Shown one piece after another: positions 19,728-31,631 of a stretch of 64,000 nucleotides of DNA. How positions within the stretch are numbered: position 1 is the stretch's first letter; every line of letters starts with the position of its first letter. The stretch spans positions 5,580,001 through 5,644,000 of the forward strand of contig NC_052613.1 of assembly GCF_016545825.1 (NCBI RefSeq). Reading direction: 5' to 3'. Both the position numbers and the translations under genes were made by a program. Source of the stretch: Eucalyptus grandis. Lineage: Eukaryota > Streptophyta > Magnoliopsida > Myrtales > Myrtaceae. The notes under the pieces were generated by a model. The model was given only the letters and a program-made list of their open reading frames with translations. It did no database searches and had not been told where the DNA came from.

Positions 19728-22700
19728 ATGCAGGTCTCCATCAAAGAAAAGGTAAAGTGGTATCTGGACAGTGGATGCTCAAGACATATGACAGGAGACT
19801 CAAATTGCTTTATAAAGCTCATTCAAGTAAATGGTGGAAAAGTCTCATTTGGTGGAAACAGCAAAGGAAGAATTGTGGGATTTGGAACTGTGAAAATTGG
19901 AAATCTCACAATAAGTAATGTTTCCCTAGTAGAATGACTCAATTATAATCTTCTCAACATCAGCCAACTATGTGATACTGGTTTTAAGATCTTCTTTCAA
20001 GAAGGAATATGTTCTGGGAATCGCAAAGACTCTACTCGCCTTTTATGGGTCGAAGGCATGGAAATATCTATCTTCTGGATATGAAACCGAATGAATCGCA
20101 ATGCTTAATTTCAATTCAAGACGAAGCAAGCTTGTGGCACAGAAAGCTTGGTCACATCAATATGAAGCAGATAGCCAAAATCTCATCAAAGCAGCTTGTT
20201 CGTGGTCTACCCAATTTATCATACCAAAGTCTCGATCTATGCATTCCATGCATATTGGGAAAGCAGGTAAGAAATTCATTTAAGCCAATAAATCATGTCT
20301 CTACTAATCATGTACTGCAGCTGCTGCATATGGATCTCTACGGACCAACCAAAACCCAGAACATTGGAGGTAAGAAATATTGCCTAGTAATCGTGGATGA
20401 TTACTCCCGATTTACGTGGGTATATTTTCTTGCAAGTAAGTCTGAAACCTTCTCGTATTTTGAAAAATTTGCTAAAAAGGTTCAAAATGAAAAAGGATGT
20501 GTTATCTCAAGTATAAGAACAGACCATGGAGGTGAATTTGAAAATCAAGATTTTACAAAATTTTGTGATGAATCAAGCCTTCAAGCATGTGTTCTCTCTC
20601 CATACACTCCTCAAAGCAAAATGGAGTTGTGGAAAGAAAGAATAGATCTCTTCAAGAAATGGCTAGAACTCTTTTAATTGAAAGTAAGATTTCTTCACAA
20701 TTTTGGGCTGAAGCTGTTTCAATAGCGTACTATATCATAAATAGAGTCTTTTTAAGACCTATTCTAGAGAAAACCCCTTATGAGTTATTCAAAGGTAAGA
20801 AGCCTATTGTTTCATACTTTCATGTGTTCGGTTGCAAATGTTTTATTTTGAAAATGCAAAAGATCGAGTTGGTAAGTTTGAGGAAAGATCGATGAAGGCA
20901 TCTTCCTTGGATATTCTACATCAAGCAAAGCCTACGAGTCTATAACAAGAAAAGTAAATCGGTGGAGGAATCAATGAATGTCAAATTTCAAGATTCAATG
21001 CAAAATGAATCCAAATCGGACTCAACATGAAGAATGGAACCTGCTCCAGACTCTTCAAAGCTTACGTCTCAAGAAGCATCTCGGACCAAAGACCAGCATC
21101 AAGTTGTTCGTGAAGATCCAAGTAAAGAAAGAGATCATCAATCGACAAATCAACCAAGAATCGAAGCATAAGTCCAGCCATCCCAAAGATCTCATTATTG
21201 GCGAAATTAATGAAGGAATTCGCACAGATCCAAAAGGCGTGAAGAGTCTAGTGCTGTGGCACTTGTTTCGAAATAGAACCCAAAAGCATAGAAGAAGCTT
21301 TATCGATGAAAGTTGGATTGAAGCTATGCAAGAAGAGCTCGTGCAATTCAAGTATCAATGATGTCTCGGGAATTGTCTCCTAAACCAAAAGGTAAATCTG
21401 TTATTGGAGCTAAATGGGTTTTCAGAACAAGATGAACGAGAAAGGAAAAGTCGTAAGAAACAAAGCAAGACTCGTGGCCAAGGGATATACACAAGAAGAG
21501 GGGATAGACTATGATGAGACCTACGCTCCAAGAGCAAGGTTAGAAGCTATTCGATTATTGCTTGCTTTTGCTTGTTATAAAAATTTCAGGTTATTCCAAA
21601 TGGACGTCAAAAGTGCATTCCCGAATGGATTTATCCATGAGGAAGTTTATGTGGAACAACCATCAGGTTTGAAGACCCAAAGAAACTGACTCGTCTTTAG
21701 ACCGAAAAGGCCTTGTATGGTTTAAAGCAAGCACCTCGAGCTTGGTACGACAGACTAAGTAAGTTTTTAATACATAATGGTTTTGTCAAAGGTAAAGTAG
21801 ATACTACTCTATTTATCAAAAAGGAAAACAAAAGCTTTCTACTTGTTCAAATATATGTGGATGATATTATTTTTGGATCCTCTAATGAAAGTCTGTAAGA
21901 AATTCTCTAAGTCTATATGATGAGTTTGAAATGAGTATGATGGGAGAGTTAACCTTCTTTCTTGGTCTTCAAGTAAAACAATTGAAGGAATGAACTTTTA
22001 TTCATCAAAGAAAATATGCTAATGATCTTGTCAAAAGATTTGACTGGAAAAGAGCAAAAAGACCGACATACCAATGTCAAGTTCTTTGAAGATAGACAAA
22101 GATGAAGAAGGGAAGAAAGTTGATCAAAAGCATGTACAGAGTATCATCGGTTCACTTCTTTATCTTACTGCTTCTAGACCTGACATTTTGTTGAGTGTGT
22201 GCATCTATGCTAGGTTTCAATCAGACCCTAGAGAATCTCATCTCAGTGCTGCGAAACGGATTATTAAATACATTGCTTCATCTTCAAGCATCGGTCTTTG
22301 GTATCCTAAGAAGGGAGACTTTAATCTTCTTGGATATTCAGACGCAGATCTAGCCGGTTGCAGAGTTGATAGAAAGAGCACCTCAGAACTTGCCAATTGC
22401 TTGGGGAGAACAGGACAAAGTGTCTTGGTTTTCAAGGAAACAAAACACTGTGGCTCTCTCTACAACAGAAGCAGAGTATGTAGCTCTTGGAAGTTGTTGT
22501 TTGCAAATTCTGTGGATAAAACAACAGCTACAAGACTTTGGAATTGAAGACTCATGCACTAAGATTAGATGTGACAGCACCAGCGCAATCAATCTTACTA
22601 AAAATCTAATCATTCACTCAAGGGCAAAGCATATAGAGATTCGCCATCACTTCATTAGAGATCATGTACAAAATGGAGAAATCTCGATTCAATTTGTTGA

Positions 22701-22809
22701 GTCAAAGAGCCAACTAGCGGATATATTCACAAAGCCTTTGGAGAAGAATCAATTCGACATCATCCGTTCCAGACTCAACATTTTGAAGCTTGAGGAAATC
22801 AAAGTCTAG
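19728..22809 (+). pseudogene. Sirevirus pol (protease, integrase, RT, RNase H), broken
   Basis: The protease has an intact DSGCSRHMTGD site at about 19764-19796, then a stop at 19935-19937. Integrase: HHCC zinc finger (WHRKLGHIN ... CIPC) and the first two catalytic Asp (HMDLYGP, RTDHGGEF) at 20009-20600; a frame shift near 20620 separates the catalytic Glu block GVVERKNRS. RT: stop at 21359-21361, frame restart near 21414, break at 21687-21713, then YVDD at 21854-21865 and a stop at 21896-21898. RNase H: frame change near 22385; the final part reaches IFTKPLEKNQFD and the stop at 22807-22809. No functional polyprotein is possible, but every motif is still visible. Confidence 0.88.
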
Positions 22810-23202
22810 AGACTCTGAGACTCTCAGACTCAATCATTCACGGGTATAGACTGTAAGTTGTTTTAATGTTCAATCTCGAAAAGGTACGATCATTCGCTCA
22901 GTTATATTTGATTTATCTTTAATTTCTGAGAAAAACGGAATCTTGTCTTTTCAAAAAGATAACCTCTATTAAAAAGGCAATTATCGTTTTTAAAAAGGGA
23001 CGACTGTTCACTTTCCTTTGTGTCGATTGGGTTTTTCCTTTTCTTAACCGGGTTATATACGTAAGTTGTCTTCTTCGTTTAAATCCAAAACCCTAAAAGG
23101 CATTCTCCTCCCAACTCGTTTTCGATTTCGTATTCATCTTCGAGAAAGTTGTCATATTTTCTTGGGAAAGCGAGTCAAGGAATCTTTCAACGACAAGAAA
23201 CG

Positions 23203-25302
23203 ATGTCTTCTTCTAGAAGGTCTTCAAGAATCGCAAGCGTGGGACCACAGAGAATGAGGGAGGGTCCTACCCATTTCGATCTCACCGAGGAAGAAGAGTT
23301 ACCGAGACAGAATGAGCCCGATTCACTCTCGGCCTCGTCAATCTCCATTATCTACCCCACGTAGTGTGGACCAACTATCACAGGAAGAAATAATCGAGGA
23401 AGCAGACCTCGTAAGAGTCCAAAACCTCTTTTATTTATAAGCTCTATCGTGCTTTGAAAAGCATAGGAACACCGCTGAACTATGTAGATGATTTCCTTAA
23501 AGATAAAGGGTATGGAAATGAGTATGTCTTTTTTTGCGACGGATGGAGGATTTGAGAATTGCTCCCAAAGGAAAGACTCGAGGAAGCACTTGCGAACATT
23601 CCAAGTGACCCTCGTAGGGGGATTTAATCCGACCGACGGGAATGATGATGATAAACTGTTTAGAGAATTCCAACCCAGGATGAGTGTTGCTGCGAAAGTG
23701 AAGGGAAAAAGAACATAGTTGTTCAAATCAAAGGAACAGGAGGATCTGTTCTTCAAATTGTTGAAACGGGGGGTAATAAACCCCAGGAGTGTTGATTTTG
23801 ATTTTTTGGATGCCATCAATGTGAACTTGAAGGAGAAGTTCAATCGCTTCAACTAGAGCAATTTTGCTCGACACCACGTACGACTATGCACGTTGATTAA
23901 AGCATATTTCTATTCGAATCTTAGCTTTTAGATGCGAATAGAATATCCTTCGGTGTTCGAGACCAAGACTATGAGGTAGATGTGGACATGTTGGCGAGAC
24001 ATAATTGGAGTTGAAAGAGGACGATATCAACCAATCAATGTTTCAATCGCTCGTACCACACTGGAACTTGTCAAAGACAGGAGTACATAAGGAAGAGTTA
24101 CCTACTCAAGAATGAATGCCATCAACATCTTACTGCACACAATCGTGATCAACTGTCTCAGGCCAAAATCAACATCAAAGACAGACGTGTCTAACTCTGA
24201 GGCGAAATTGATGTACGCGATCAATTCAGGAAAGAAGTTCTCTCTTCCTCACACCATTCTCTTCCACATGTACAGAGCAATGGTAAAGGATAAGAGCCAG
24301 TTGCCTTACTAAGGTCTCGTGACTAAGATCTTCAGAAACTTGAACATTGAACCTCCATAGACTCTTTGTGTTCGACCATGCGACAAAATGGTGGTGGGTT
24401 TGAAAATGCTGACAAAAATGCGTCTGAAAGAGCTTGATAAGGCAATGGAAAAGTTCAAAGTGAAAACTCCAGTTAAATCTTCTGCGTCAAAAAGGAAAGG
24501 GAAGGAGCCCATGGGTGCTCCATCAAAAAAGAAAAGAACTCTAATCTTAGAGGATGAAGATGAAGAGGATGAACTCACTATCTCTGCCTTGGCATTGAAA
24601 AGACTCAGTCGGTCTGTATCCAAATCAATGGATCGACAGGAGAAAGGAAAAGAAGCAGAGGAACAAGAACAGAGAGAAGCAGAGGAGAAAGAAGAAGAGG
24701 AGAAAGAAGTTGAAGAAGAAGAAGAAGAAGTCAAAGAAAAGTCTGCAGATGAAGCTGGAGAGAAAGGCAATCAAGATTCTACTGAGCATGACCATCACTC
24801 TTCCCCAAATGAGGCCTTAGAAATAGGGGGAGATGTCGAGCAAGGAAGGACTACACCATTTCCTGATCATAGTGAAGGTGTGAGTCGCTCGCAAGCAAAT
24901 CCAGAAGATATTCAGGCTTCTCAAATGCCTGAAGAAGGACATGACACCTCAACGCCAAATTTGCGCGATTACACCGAAGTTCCATCTTCTGCCTTCACTC
25001 CATCTGATAGAGCAAATGCCAGCACGCAGACGGACAATACCGCAGATTTTCGTCATATCCTTGATCTTCTTCGGCAATGGGGTCAAATATATGCTTTGGA
25101 ATGTGAACTTCAAATCTTGAAGAAATCTGGACAAGCGTCTTCTGTTACCCTGTCGGATCAAATGCAAGACCTCACTCTTCAAATTCAAGCAAATGCCAAA
25201 GGAGTAGAGGTGGCACGTCTACGGGAAGACTTGAAGAGGCTGGAAGGCGTCGTATTGTCGATGGGAGATTTCCAGATTGTGCGTGTTCCCAAGCAGACTT
25301 GA
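23203..25302 (+). pseudogene. Sirevirus extra 3' region (env-like), with a 304-codon open frame at 24388-25302
   Basis: The start MSSSRRSSRIASVGPQRMRE runs to a stop at 23362-23364; further pieces up to 24360 are broken. From 24388 a frame stays open to 25302. It has a basic stretch (KRKGKEPMGAPSKKKR), a long Glu-rich run, a Ser/Thr/Asp-rich linker and a C-terminal heptad-like segment of about 70 residues that predicts a coiled coil. No transmembrane segment is seen, so 'env-like' refers only to position. Sireviruses commonly carry such a frame; its role is not known. Confidence 0.7.
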
Positions 25303-25327
25303 CTCTTTCTCACCTTTTTAATGATGA

Positions 25328-25342
25328 CAAAAAGGGGGAGAA
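25328..25342 (+). other. upstream polypurine tract of the Sirevirus
   Basis: CAAAAAGGGGGAGAA about 330 bp before the 3' LTR. A second tract lies at the LTR edge (25657-25671, AAAAAAGGGGAGA). Several polypurine tracts are a known Sirevirus trait. Confidence 0.65.
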
Positions 25343-25656
25343 TTGCCAGCTTTGAACTGAACTGAACTTTGATTTTGAATCTGCTTTTTATTTCAGTTTG
25401 TTTGGATATCTACTTTTGAGTATGACTTGGGTGTGGTGGACTTGGTGAATTTGACTGACTTGAGTGTGTGGATTTGAAATTGACTATTGCATTATTTATA
25501 TCAAGTGTTATTGTATGGCATTACTCATGAAAGACTAACCTATTTTCTGTGGATGCAGAGTCTAATTGAGTTATTAATCTTTATGAGATATCCATACGCT
25601 TGAGTAATGTTTTGCAGGTCAAAGTTGTTCAAATCTATAGGAAAGTTTTGTCACCA

Positions 25657-25671
25657 TAAAAAAGGGGAGAT
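25657..25671 (+). other. polypurine tract at the 3' LTR
   Basis: AAAAAAGGGGAGA ends directly before the 3' LTR and would prime plus-strand synthesis. Confidence 0.8.
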
Positions 25672-26608
25672 TTTTGGAGAAATCTCTCTAGAGTGTTTTG
25701 AAGTTGACAAAACGTTTCTATCGCCCAGACCGGAAGCTGTGCACCCTTGTACTTAGAGTCCAAGACTTTCAGATCACGCACTCAAAGACTCATGACTCAA
25801 GACTCAAGACTATTCTCATTGACAGTTTCTAATCCAGTGACGAAGGCGATCCAGAGTTAAAGTGTTTGATTAAGGATTTGGTCTTATTAACTGGAGAAGA
25901 TCTCTTGGCTGGATTTGTTACAACGGATTAATTATTCGAAATCAAGATCATTTGAAGATCCGATGATTGACTAAATATTCTTGGAAGGTTCTATTCTTGG
26001 AAACCAAGATCCTGATTGTATGGGCGAACATGATTGATGGGCTATCGACATGTTTCTTTAATAGCTCGAATGACATTCTTAATTGATTCTGTCTAACGGG
26101 AAGATTGGAAGAATTCCTTTGGTAAGTGCCAACGAGTATAATGTCATAAAGGAGTATAAAAGAAGATGTTACAGTTATTCTAGTGTGTGCTCAATAGAGA
26201 AATTCCAGAGTCTGAAGCTCCTTAATTATTAGTCGATTCATATTGAGCGAAACTGTACACACAAAGAGAGTCTATACTTAGTGATACCTTGAGAGAGTGT
26301 GGTAGATCTTCTACACCAAGAAATCAAGGAAGAACAAGTGCTGTAATATCTCTTTGTTCATAGTGGAATCCAGCCAGTGGGCTGTCAGTGCAAAAGAGTG
26401 GACGTATGCTTGAAATAAGCCGAACCACTATAAACCTCATGTTTAATTTTCTCTTCCCTACTCTCAGTCTTACTTTGATTGTTGTTTGTTTATTGACGAA
26501 GAAACATTGTCTCATTTCTATAATCTGTCTAGTATTGTGCGATTATCATTAGAAATTACTCGTTATACCTATTCACCCCCCCTCTAGGTACTTATACTAG
26601 TCATATCA
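25672..26608 (+). repeat. 3' LTR of the Sirevirus
   Basis: 937 bp. Starts TTTTGGAG where the left LTR has TGTTGGAG (second base changed) and ends ATATCA before the ACCAT duplication. Confidence 0.92.
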
Positions 26609-26653
26609 ACCATGCTTTCTCAAGAGGAGTCATGCAGATAATACTCCATCTTC

Positions 26654-27060
26654 TTGGTGATCAAGCTTTGCCACTGGAGGAAGCCCAAGCCCCCAATAGG
26701 TCCTTACCCTTCGTCAATCATAGGCAATTTACACCAAATCAAACCGAGCCTGGCCATGGCTCACTTCTTCGCAGAGAAGTCATGGCTCCACAGCCCTGTC
26801 ACATTGGTTTGGCTCAATTCCAAGCTAAGCATTGTTGTGTCTAGTCCTGAATTGGTCAAGGAAGTCCTACAAGATCATGACCAAGTATTGGCCAACAGGC
26901 ACAGGATGGAGTCTCCAGTCAAGATTACTAAAGATGGCATGGGGCTTGTATGGGCCGATTATAGGCCACACTACGCGAAGCTTTAGAATAATCTGTGTCC
27001 CTGAGCTATTCTCTTGAAGACGAATTGAAGCTCTAAGGTCCATCAACAGCATTTCATCTT
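26654..27060 (+). pseudogene. cytochrome P450 fragment, CYP98-like
   Basis: Encodes about 130 residues of the N-terminal part of a microsomal P450 after the membrane anchor: a proline-rich hinge (PPIGPYP), IIGNLHQIKPSL, SPELVKEVLQDHDQVLANRHR and DGMGLVWADYRPHYAKL, ending with ELFS and RRIEALR beyond a TAG (26984-26986) and a TGA. The order and wording match CYP98A (p-coumaroyl ester 3'-hydroxylase of the phenylpropanoid pathway) as I remember the family. The anchor is out of frame, and the I-helix, ExxR and heme-Cys regions are missing. It sits 40 bp from the Sirevirus 3' LTR. An intact family member elsewhere is presumed. Confidence 0.75.
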
Positions 27061-28333
27061 TGAAACGTTTAGAAATTTAATTAGTCCTAACTGACTCTTC
27101 TCTTCGCCAAACCAACTATATGAGTCTAATCTGCTCTCAATCACATCCTTACAGTCGTGCATAACTGATGATGGTTCCTGAAGAGAAAAAAAATTTGAGG
27201 AGCAAAAGATTGCAGAGTTTAACATAGGATGAGTTAGGATCATATGTCAGTAGGAGGATCATGCGGCCATTATCGAATATAACAAAAGGAGTTGGGACTT
27301 TCATTCATGTATACAATTTAAATTTGTTGAGTGCAAGGAGTCTAATAAACAGCAGCAAGGACTAATATTCTACAGTTTTGTCTTTTGGAAGATAGTAGGG
27401 TCGAATCTTCCTCTTATTTATTTGTCGTACTAATAGTTGTGAATGTAATAAATTAGGTTCTTAAGTATGTATTCTTTGCTATGATTCCATTACGTTTGGA
27501 GTCAATAACAGTATGAACGAATCGTAGTTTTCAATGCTGATTAGGCTTTCAAGACATGTCTGGGTCAAGGTTGAGTTCGGTCTGACTCCATCTTTTCATT
27601 TCGTGTTGCTGTAGAATCATGTTAGTATGTGTATTTTGGGATGTAAAAAATATGTGGGGTTTCGCAGCAATTGCAACAGCAATGGGACAAGGTATAGGAA
27701 TCGGGGTATTACAAGCGTATGGAACTTTGATGTTGCTAGCAGGTTTCTTCTGTACATGAGAATTGAGCACTACAAGCCAATTCAAAGGCCTCGTTAACCT
27801 GCATGATACACAGATTATCTCTGCATGTTCAGATATATTTGCAGATAATTGTAGTTTAGAGAAAAATCTAGGAAATCTAGAAAATGGATCAATAATTTAA
27901 CAAATCACACAGGCTTCGGAGAACTGTAAATTTGTAGGATTTTAAGCCCTTGACAATTGTAAGTACATCAGTAGAAGCTTTTCTAAGTCTTCATACTGCA
28001 AGGAACAGATGAGCAAAGGGAATTAGCAGAATACATTGAAGTGCCAAAGCTAACTTGCTTTTGAATTCTTAAAGGAATCATACATCTAATGCTTCTAAGA
28101 AGGTCAGACATCTTGTTTTGGTTGAAGAGCTAAATTATTGTAGCATTATTCCCACAATGTTTATGTTGGTGTCGACATTTCTCCAAATTTCCTTGTCTTG
28201 TTGCTCAAAGTCAGAAGATGGAATACTAAAACATATTCCAGTTTCTAAAGATGTGTAGTACCTACTCTTTATTTGTTAATTGCCACTGCCATTCACTGGG
28301 CACAGTGGATGAGTTCTGTACTTCTTTCAAGCT
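27061..28333. other. intergenic with a diverged copy of the duplicated block
   Basis: 27370-27600 matches 11490-11596 joined to 15507-15640, that is, the flank without the 3.9-kb LTR insertion. 27600-28330 shows no recognisable gene. A short frame at 27639-27770 is hydrophobic and unassigned. Confidence 0.55.
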
Positions 28334-28597
28334 GCGTAACTTGAATTACAGATTGGGGACATTGGTCGTGGATGCACATGGTGAGGATAAAGATTGTTCC
28401 TTTATTGGAGGTTTCTGAGATAAACTTGAGAGATGAAACTGTAAGAACTGGAAATGACAGTGGACGACTAACAAAGTGAAGCAAAGAAGTATCTTGATCA
28501 CAACTCTTACTTAGTTCGCACCATTTGCAAATCTTGAAAGATAGTACGCAAGAACTACTTGATTAAGACATTCCAGTTGTGAAAATTTTCATCCGTG

Positions 28598-29830
28598 CTA
28601 AGTTTCAATGGCATAATGAGTAATATGGATCACATCTTCTGGTCTAGAAGGCGGATGAGTCTTGTTCCTCATCCTCAGCTGCTGGTACTCCTTGTATAGG
28701 AACCCTCTGTACTTGGGTGACTCCCCGATCTCTGTAGTGAACTGTGGCAGCGGCTTCACCCATTTGTCTCCGTGCAAGTTATAGAAGAAGGCAAATGAGT
28801 AACGGCTTCTTCCTTTCGATCTCACGACTCTGTGAGTGGCACTCTTGAACTTTTTGTTGCTCAACACCTTTTCCACCAGGCAGCATCGACATGCAATACA
28901 GAGATTTAGCATCTATTGAGTGACATGATGTAAAGATGGAACAAAGAACGCAAGATGCAGGGCAAGAGCTAGGAATAGATGATCAATATGTTGATCTCAG
29001 CTGAAACAGGGGAAAAGCTTTGAATCTTTTCACTTACCTGAATGACATCAGCTATATTGACCACAATTTTGCCTTCCGCGGGAACAACGGGGATCCACTC
29101 CCCGTCCTTGCGAACTTCAAGGCCTCCGACTTCATCCTGGAACACGAAGGTGATGCAGTTCCCATCTTCATGCTCCGTGATCCCGTTTGTCTCTCTCTCT
29201 GTGGCAGGGAAATAGCGCAACGCGGCGATGAAATCCCAGCTCCGGTCATGATTGTACTCTTTTAGGAAATTTGGAGGGAGCCCCAAGCAATCATTTATGA
29301 TGCTTTCCAAAAGAGAACCAATTCTAACCAAGTGTGAGAAGACTTCTTCAATCACACTCCTGTCAGAGAGTAAAGGGGCATCTTTTTTAGGAATTATCAG
29401 CATTTGACTTACGATCAGAGCAAATGAAAGGGAAAAGAACAAGGGCAGGCTCACAGTGATCTGGGCATTACCTGAGTTCAGGTGGATTTTCAGGGTAGAC
29501 ATTGAAGCTTGACCCTGGTGGGAACACCAGCAAGTACTCATTCTTGTCGGGCGAGTGATCGGGTTGCTTGCTGTAGCCTGCAGGAAGCGGAGCGCCTGAT
29601 CCTGGACTTGACTTGAGCTTCTCTTCAGGTGGGTATTGAAAGAATGTCTTGGAGAGTTGGAGGGCTGTATTCATCATATCAGTGGGCATGCCATGGTTCA
29701 TGATTTGGAAGAAGCCATAGTCGGAGCAAGCTTTGGCTATGGTCTCTATTGCCTTCCTTCTCCCATGCTCATCGCCTTCCTCGTTGAAAAAAGGAGAGAG
29801 ATCAACTGTTGGGATGCTTGAGGAGGCCAT
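28598..29830 (-). CDS. 2-oxoglutarate/Fe(II)-dependent dioxygenase, copy B (316 aa, 3 exons)
   Basis: Paralogue of the gene at 5643-6871 with the same exon plan: 29830-29472, 29359-29038 and 28867-28598; exon lengths are identical (359, 322, 270 bp) and all splice sites are GT-AG. His183, Asp185, His239 and the Arg249-x-Ser251 pair are kept. About 14 residues differ from copy A, most in exon 1 around residues 33-60 and 88-102 (for example LLVFPPG here, LVAMPPG in A), a region that can line the substrate entrance in this fold. The first intron is 112 bp and differs slightly from A. Same biochemical class, substrate unknown. Both copies being open suggests selection on both or a recent duplication. 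Confidence 0.93.
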
Positions 29831-29898
29831 TGCAAGTTCTTGTCTCTCGGCCTCTGCTTCTTGTGGTTGCTCGAGTGCTTGTCCTAAACCACCACTGC

Positions 29899-29911
29899 TT
29901 TCTATAAAAAG
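29899..29911 (-). promoter_or_regulatory. TATA-like box of dioxygenase copy B
   Basis: The minus strand reads TTTTTATAGAAAG about 70 nt before the start codon, at the place of TTTTTATAAAAA in copy A. Confidence 0.4.
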
Positions 29912-31190
29912 TCCGCATACTCGTATTTTGTCTCGCTATTGATTTTCCTCAAGTTTTAAAATGTCATACTTTATTCTAATTAACGAAGATTACCGTAGGA
30001 GTTGGAGCACGTCATTTTTATCTGGTCACGAGGAAAGCTTTGGCAACATCAATGAGCCGGGGAAATCACATACTTTTTTGTCTGATCCGACTGTTATTTT
30101 AATGGGTGATGACGTACTTTTGTGTAAAAATATGAAAGTCATGAAAATGAAGTGTCTTTCAGCAGATTTCCCCCAAGGTAACATCTAAAATGTGCTAAAC
30201 AATCACCGGCCAAGAGATGTTGCATCAGTCCAAGCCCATTGTGCATTTTTTAACTCGTTAATTATTTCAAAAGAGTCAATAGACCAGCGTATCGCATGCT
30301 TTGATTAAATAATCTTGCATTGGGCTATGTGTCTATGACAGCTTCGCACAAGAAGCCAGCAGACTGCATGATGCCGAGTTGAAATTTGGGTCGATGTGTC
30401 AGAACTGGCCGACGAAAAATCAAGTGGGGTGTATTTACCCGACCACGTTGAATTCATCCTCAGAACCAGAAAAATGTTCGATACGCCAGACCTAGCTGAC
30501 GGAAACCAACTGGAGTGTATTTGCCCAACCACGCTGAGCTCATCCTCAGAACCAGTAAATTTCATGATGAGAGCGATAGAAAATCTGGCCTAGTTCCATT
30601 AACAGCTTCCTTTCAATCATATTCTATCTTCACACCATTCATCATACAGCTAAGGGCTCAATCCCTTCTGTCCACGACGATCAAGAAACATGCATCGGTC
30701 ATTAGTAATAACACAAAGCGAGTCAATGAAAGCAAAGTTCACTACAGGTCGCGACTTGACCACGCAACCGCCTCTTGCCTGACCTTGGGCAAAATATGTC
30801 ATACGAACTGCTAAGTAATACAGATGAAGAAAAAAGGCAACACATTCTTGAGTTATCTGTAACTAAGCTAGCTGTTTTGTACTCCTACTTACATATGTAC
30901 AAGAGCACAAGAATGTTGGTTCGCTACCAGGCATAAACATTATCATCTAACTTCAAAGAGCACTCCACGAGTCTTTCGACGGTTCTGTCATCTTTTCCTT
31001 GCTGTTTCACAAAGACGTACATCCATGTCAAAAAGTCCATACTATTTGACAGAACATGAATATTGTACCCACTAAAAGGGCACTCCTACCATCTTTTCCT
31101 TGCTATTTCACAATTACGTACATCCATGTCGAAACGTCTATACGATTTGACAGAACATGAATATTATACCTACTAAATGAAAACACTAGA

Positions 31191-31631
31191 CTTGTGTCCA
31201 ACAACAAATCATCCATCATGCATCAGAATTTTTTCAGAGACAGATATTGAACCAAATATTCTGCGCATATAATGTTTGGCTGTCAGAACATCTTTACATT
31301 CATCTCAGAATCTCTCGCTCCTCCCTAGTATAGTCAAATATAGTTGCCGACATAACATCATCACCTCCACGATGATGGTTCAGGGACTTAATAGTGCTAG
31401 CCTATCAAAGAAAAGGTCGAAAAACCAAAGGGTTGAAAGAGAACCACAAAGTCTCAACTAAGAATACCAGTAGACTCTTGTGCATAACAGATATTGGAGC
31501 ACAATAGCGTGCCCTAACATTAAAGAGATGCATGTATTTTTCTTCTTCCCTGTCAAATTCAGCATGATTTTAAGACCCCTCTATACATATCTGGACACTA
31601 GTATTCAAGAAGTACAGGCCCTCAGAAGAGT
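31191..31631. other. intergenic, 3' flank of the NRP gene
   Basis: No gene recognised. Probably includes the NRP 3' UTR close to 31631. Confidence 0.5.

Larger units (their letters stand above)
17016..26608 (+). mobile_element. complete Sirevirus (Ty1/copia) retrotransposon, 9.6 kb
   Basis: Two LTRs (17016-17949 and 25672-26608) begin TGTTGGAG (TTTTGGAG in the right copy) and end ATATCA. The target duplication ACCAT is exact (17011-17015 and 26609-26613). Order inside: PBS, gag, protease, integrase, RT, RNase H, then a large extra region with an env-like frame and polypurine tracts. The copia domain order plus the extra 3' region places it in the SIRE/Maximus lineage. gag-pol is broken at many places. 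The LTRs differ at several percent of positions by eye, so it is not a very recent insertion. Confidence 0.93.
28334..31190. repeat. segmental duplication block B, sister of about 5347-11460
   Basis: Same order and orientation as block A: 3' flank, dioxygenase gene, promoter, flank with TCAAGTGGNGTGTATTTACCC words, tandem 120-bp unit. It lacks the MITE (7649-8155) and the solo LTR (8430-11195) of block A. The offset between the two start codons is 22,959 bp, mostly because of later insertions. Confidence 0.88.

Noticed and set aside
24309..24770. Minus-strand serine-rich frame in the Sirevirus
   Set aside because: Complement of the Glu-rich plus-strand frame; poly-Ser is the mirror of GAA/GAG codon runs.
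27639..27770. Short hydrophobic Gly/Ala frame that recalls an ATP synthase c subunit
   Set aside because: Only a GxGQG-like stretch is shared; too short and without the conserved carboxylate helix, so no organelle transfer is claimed.
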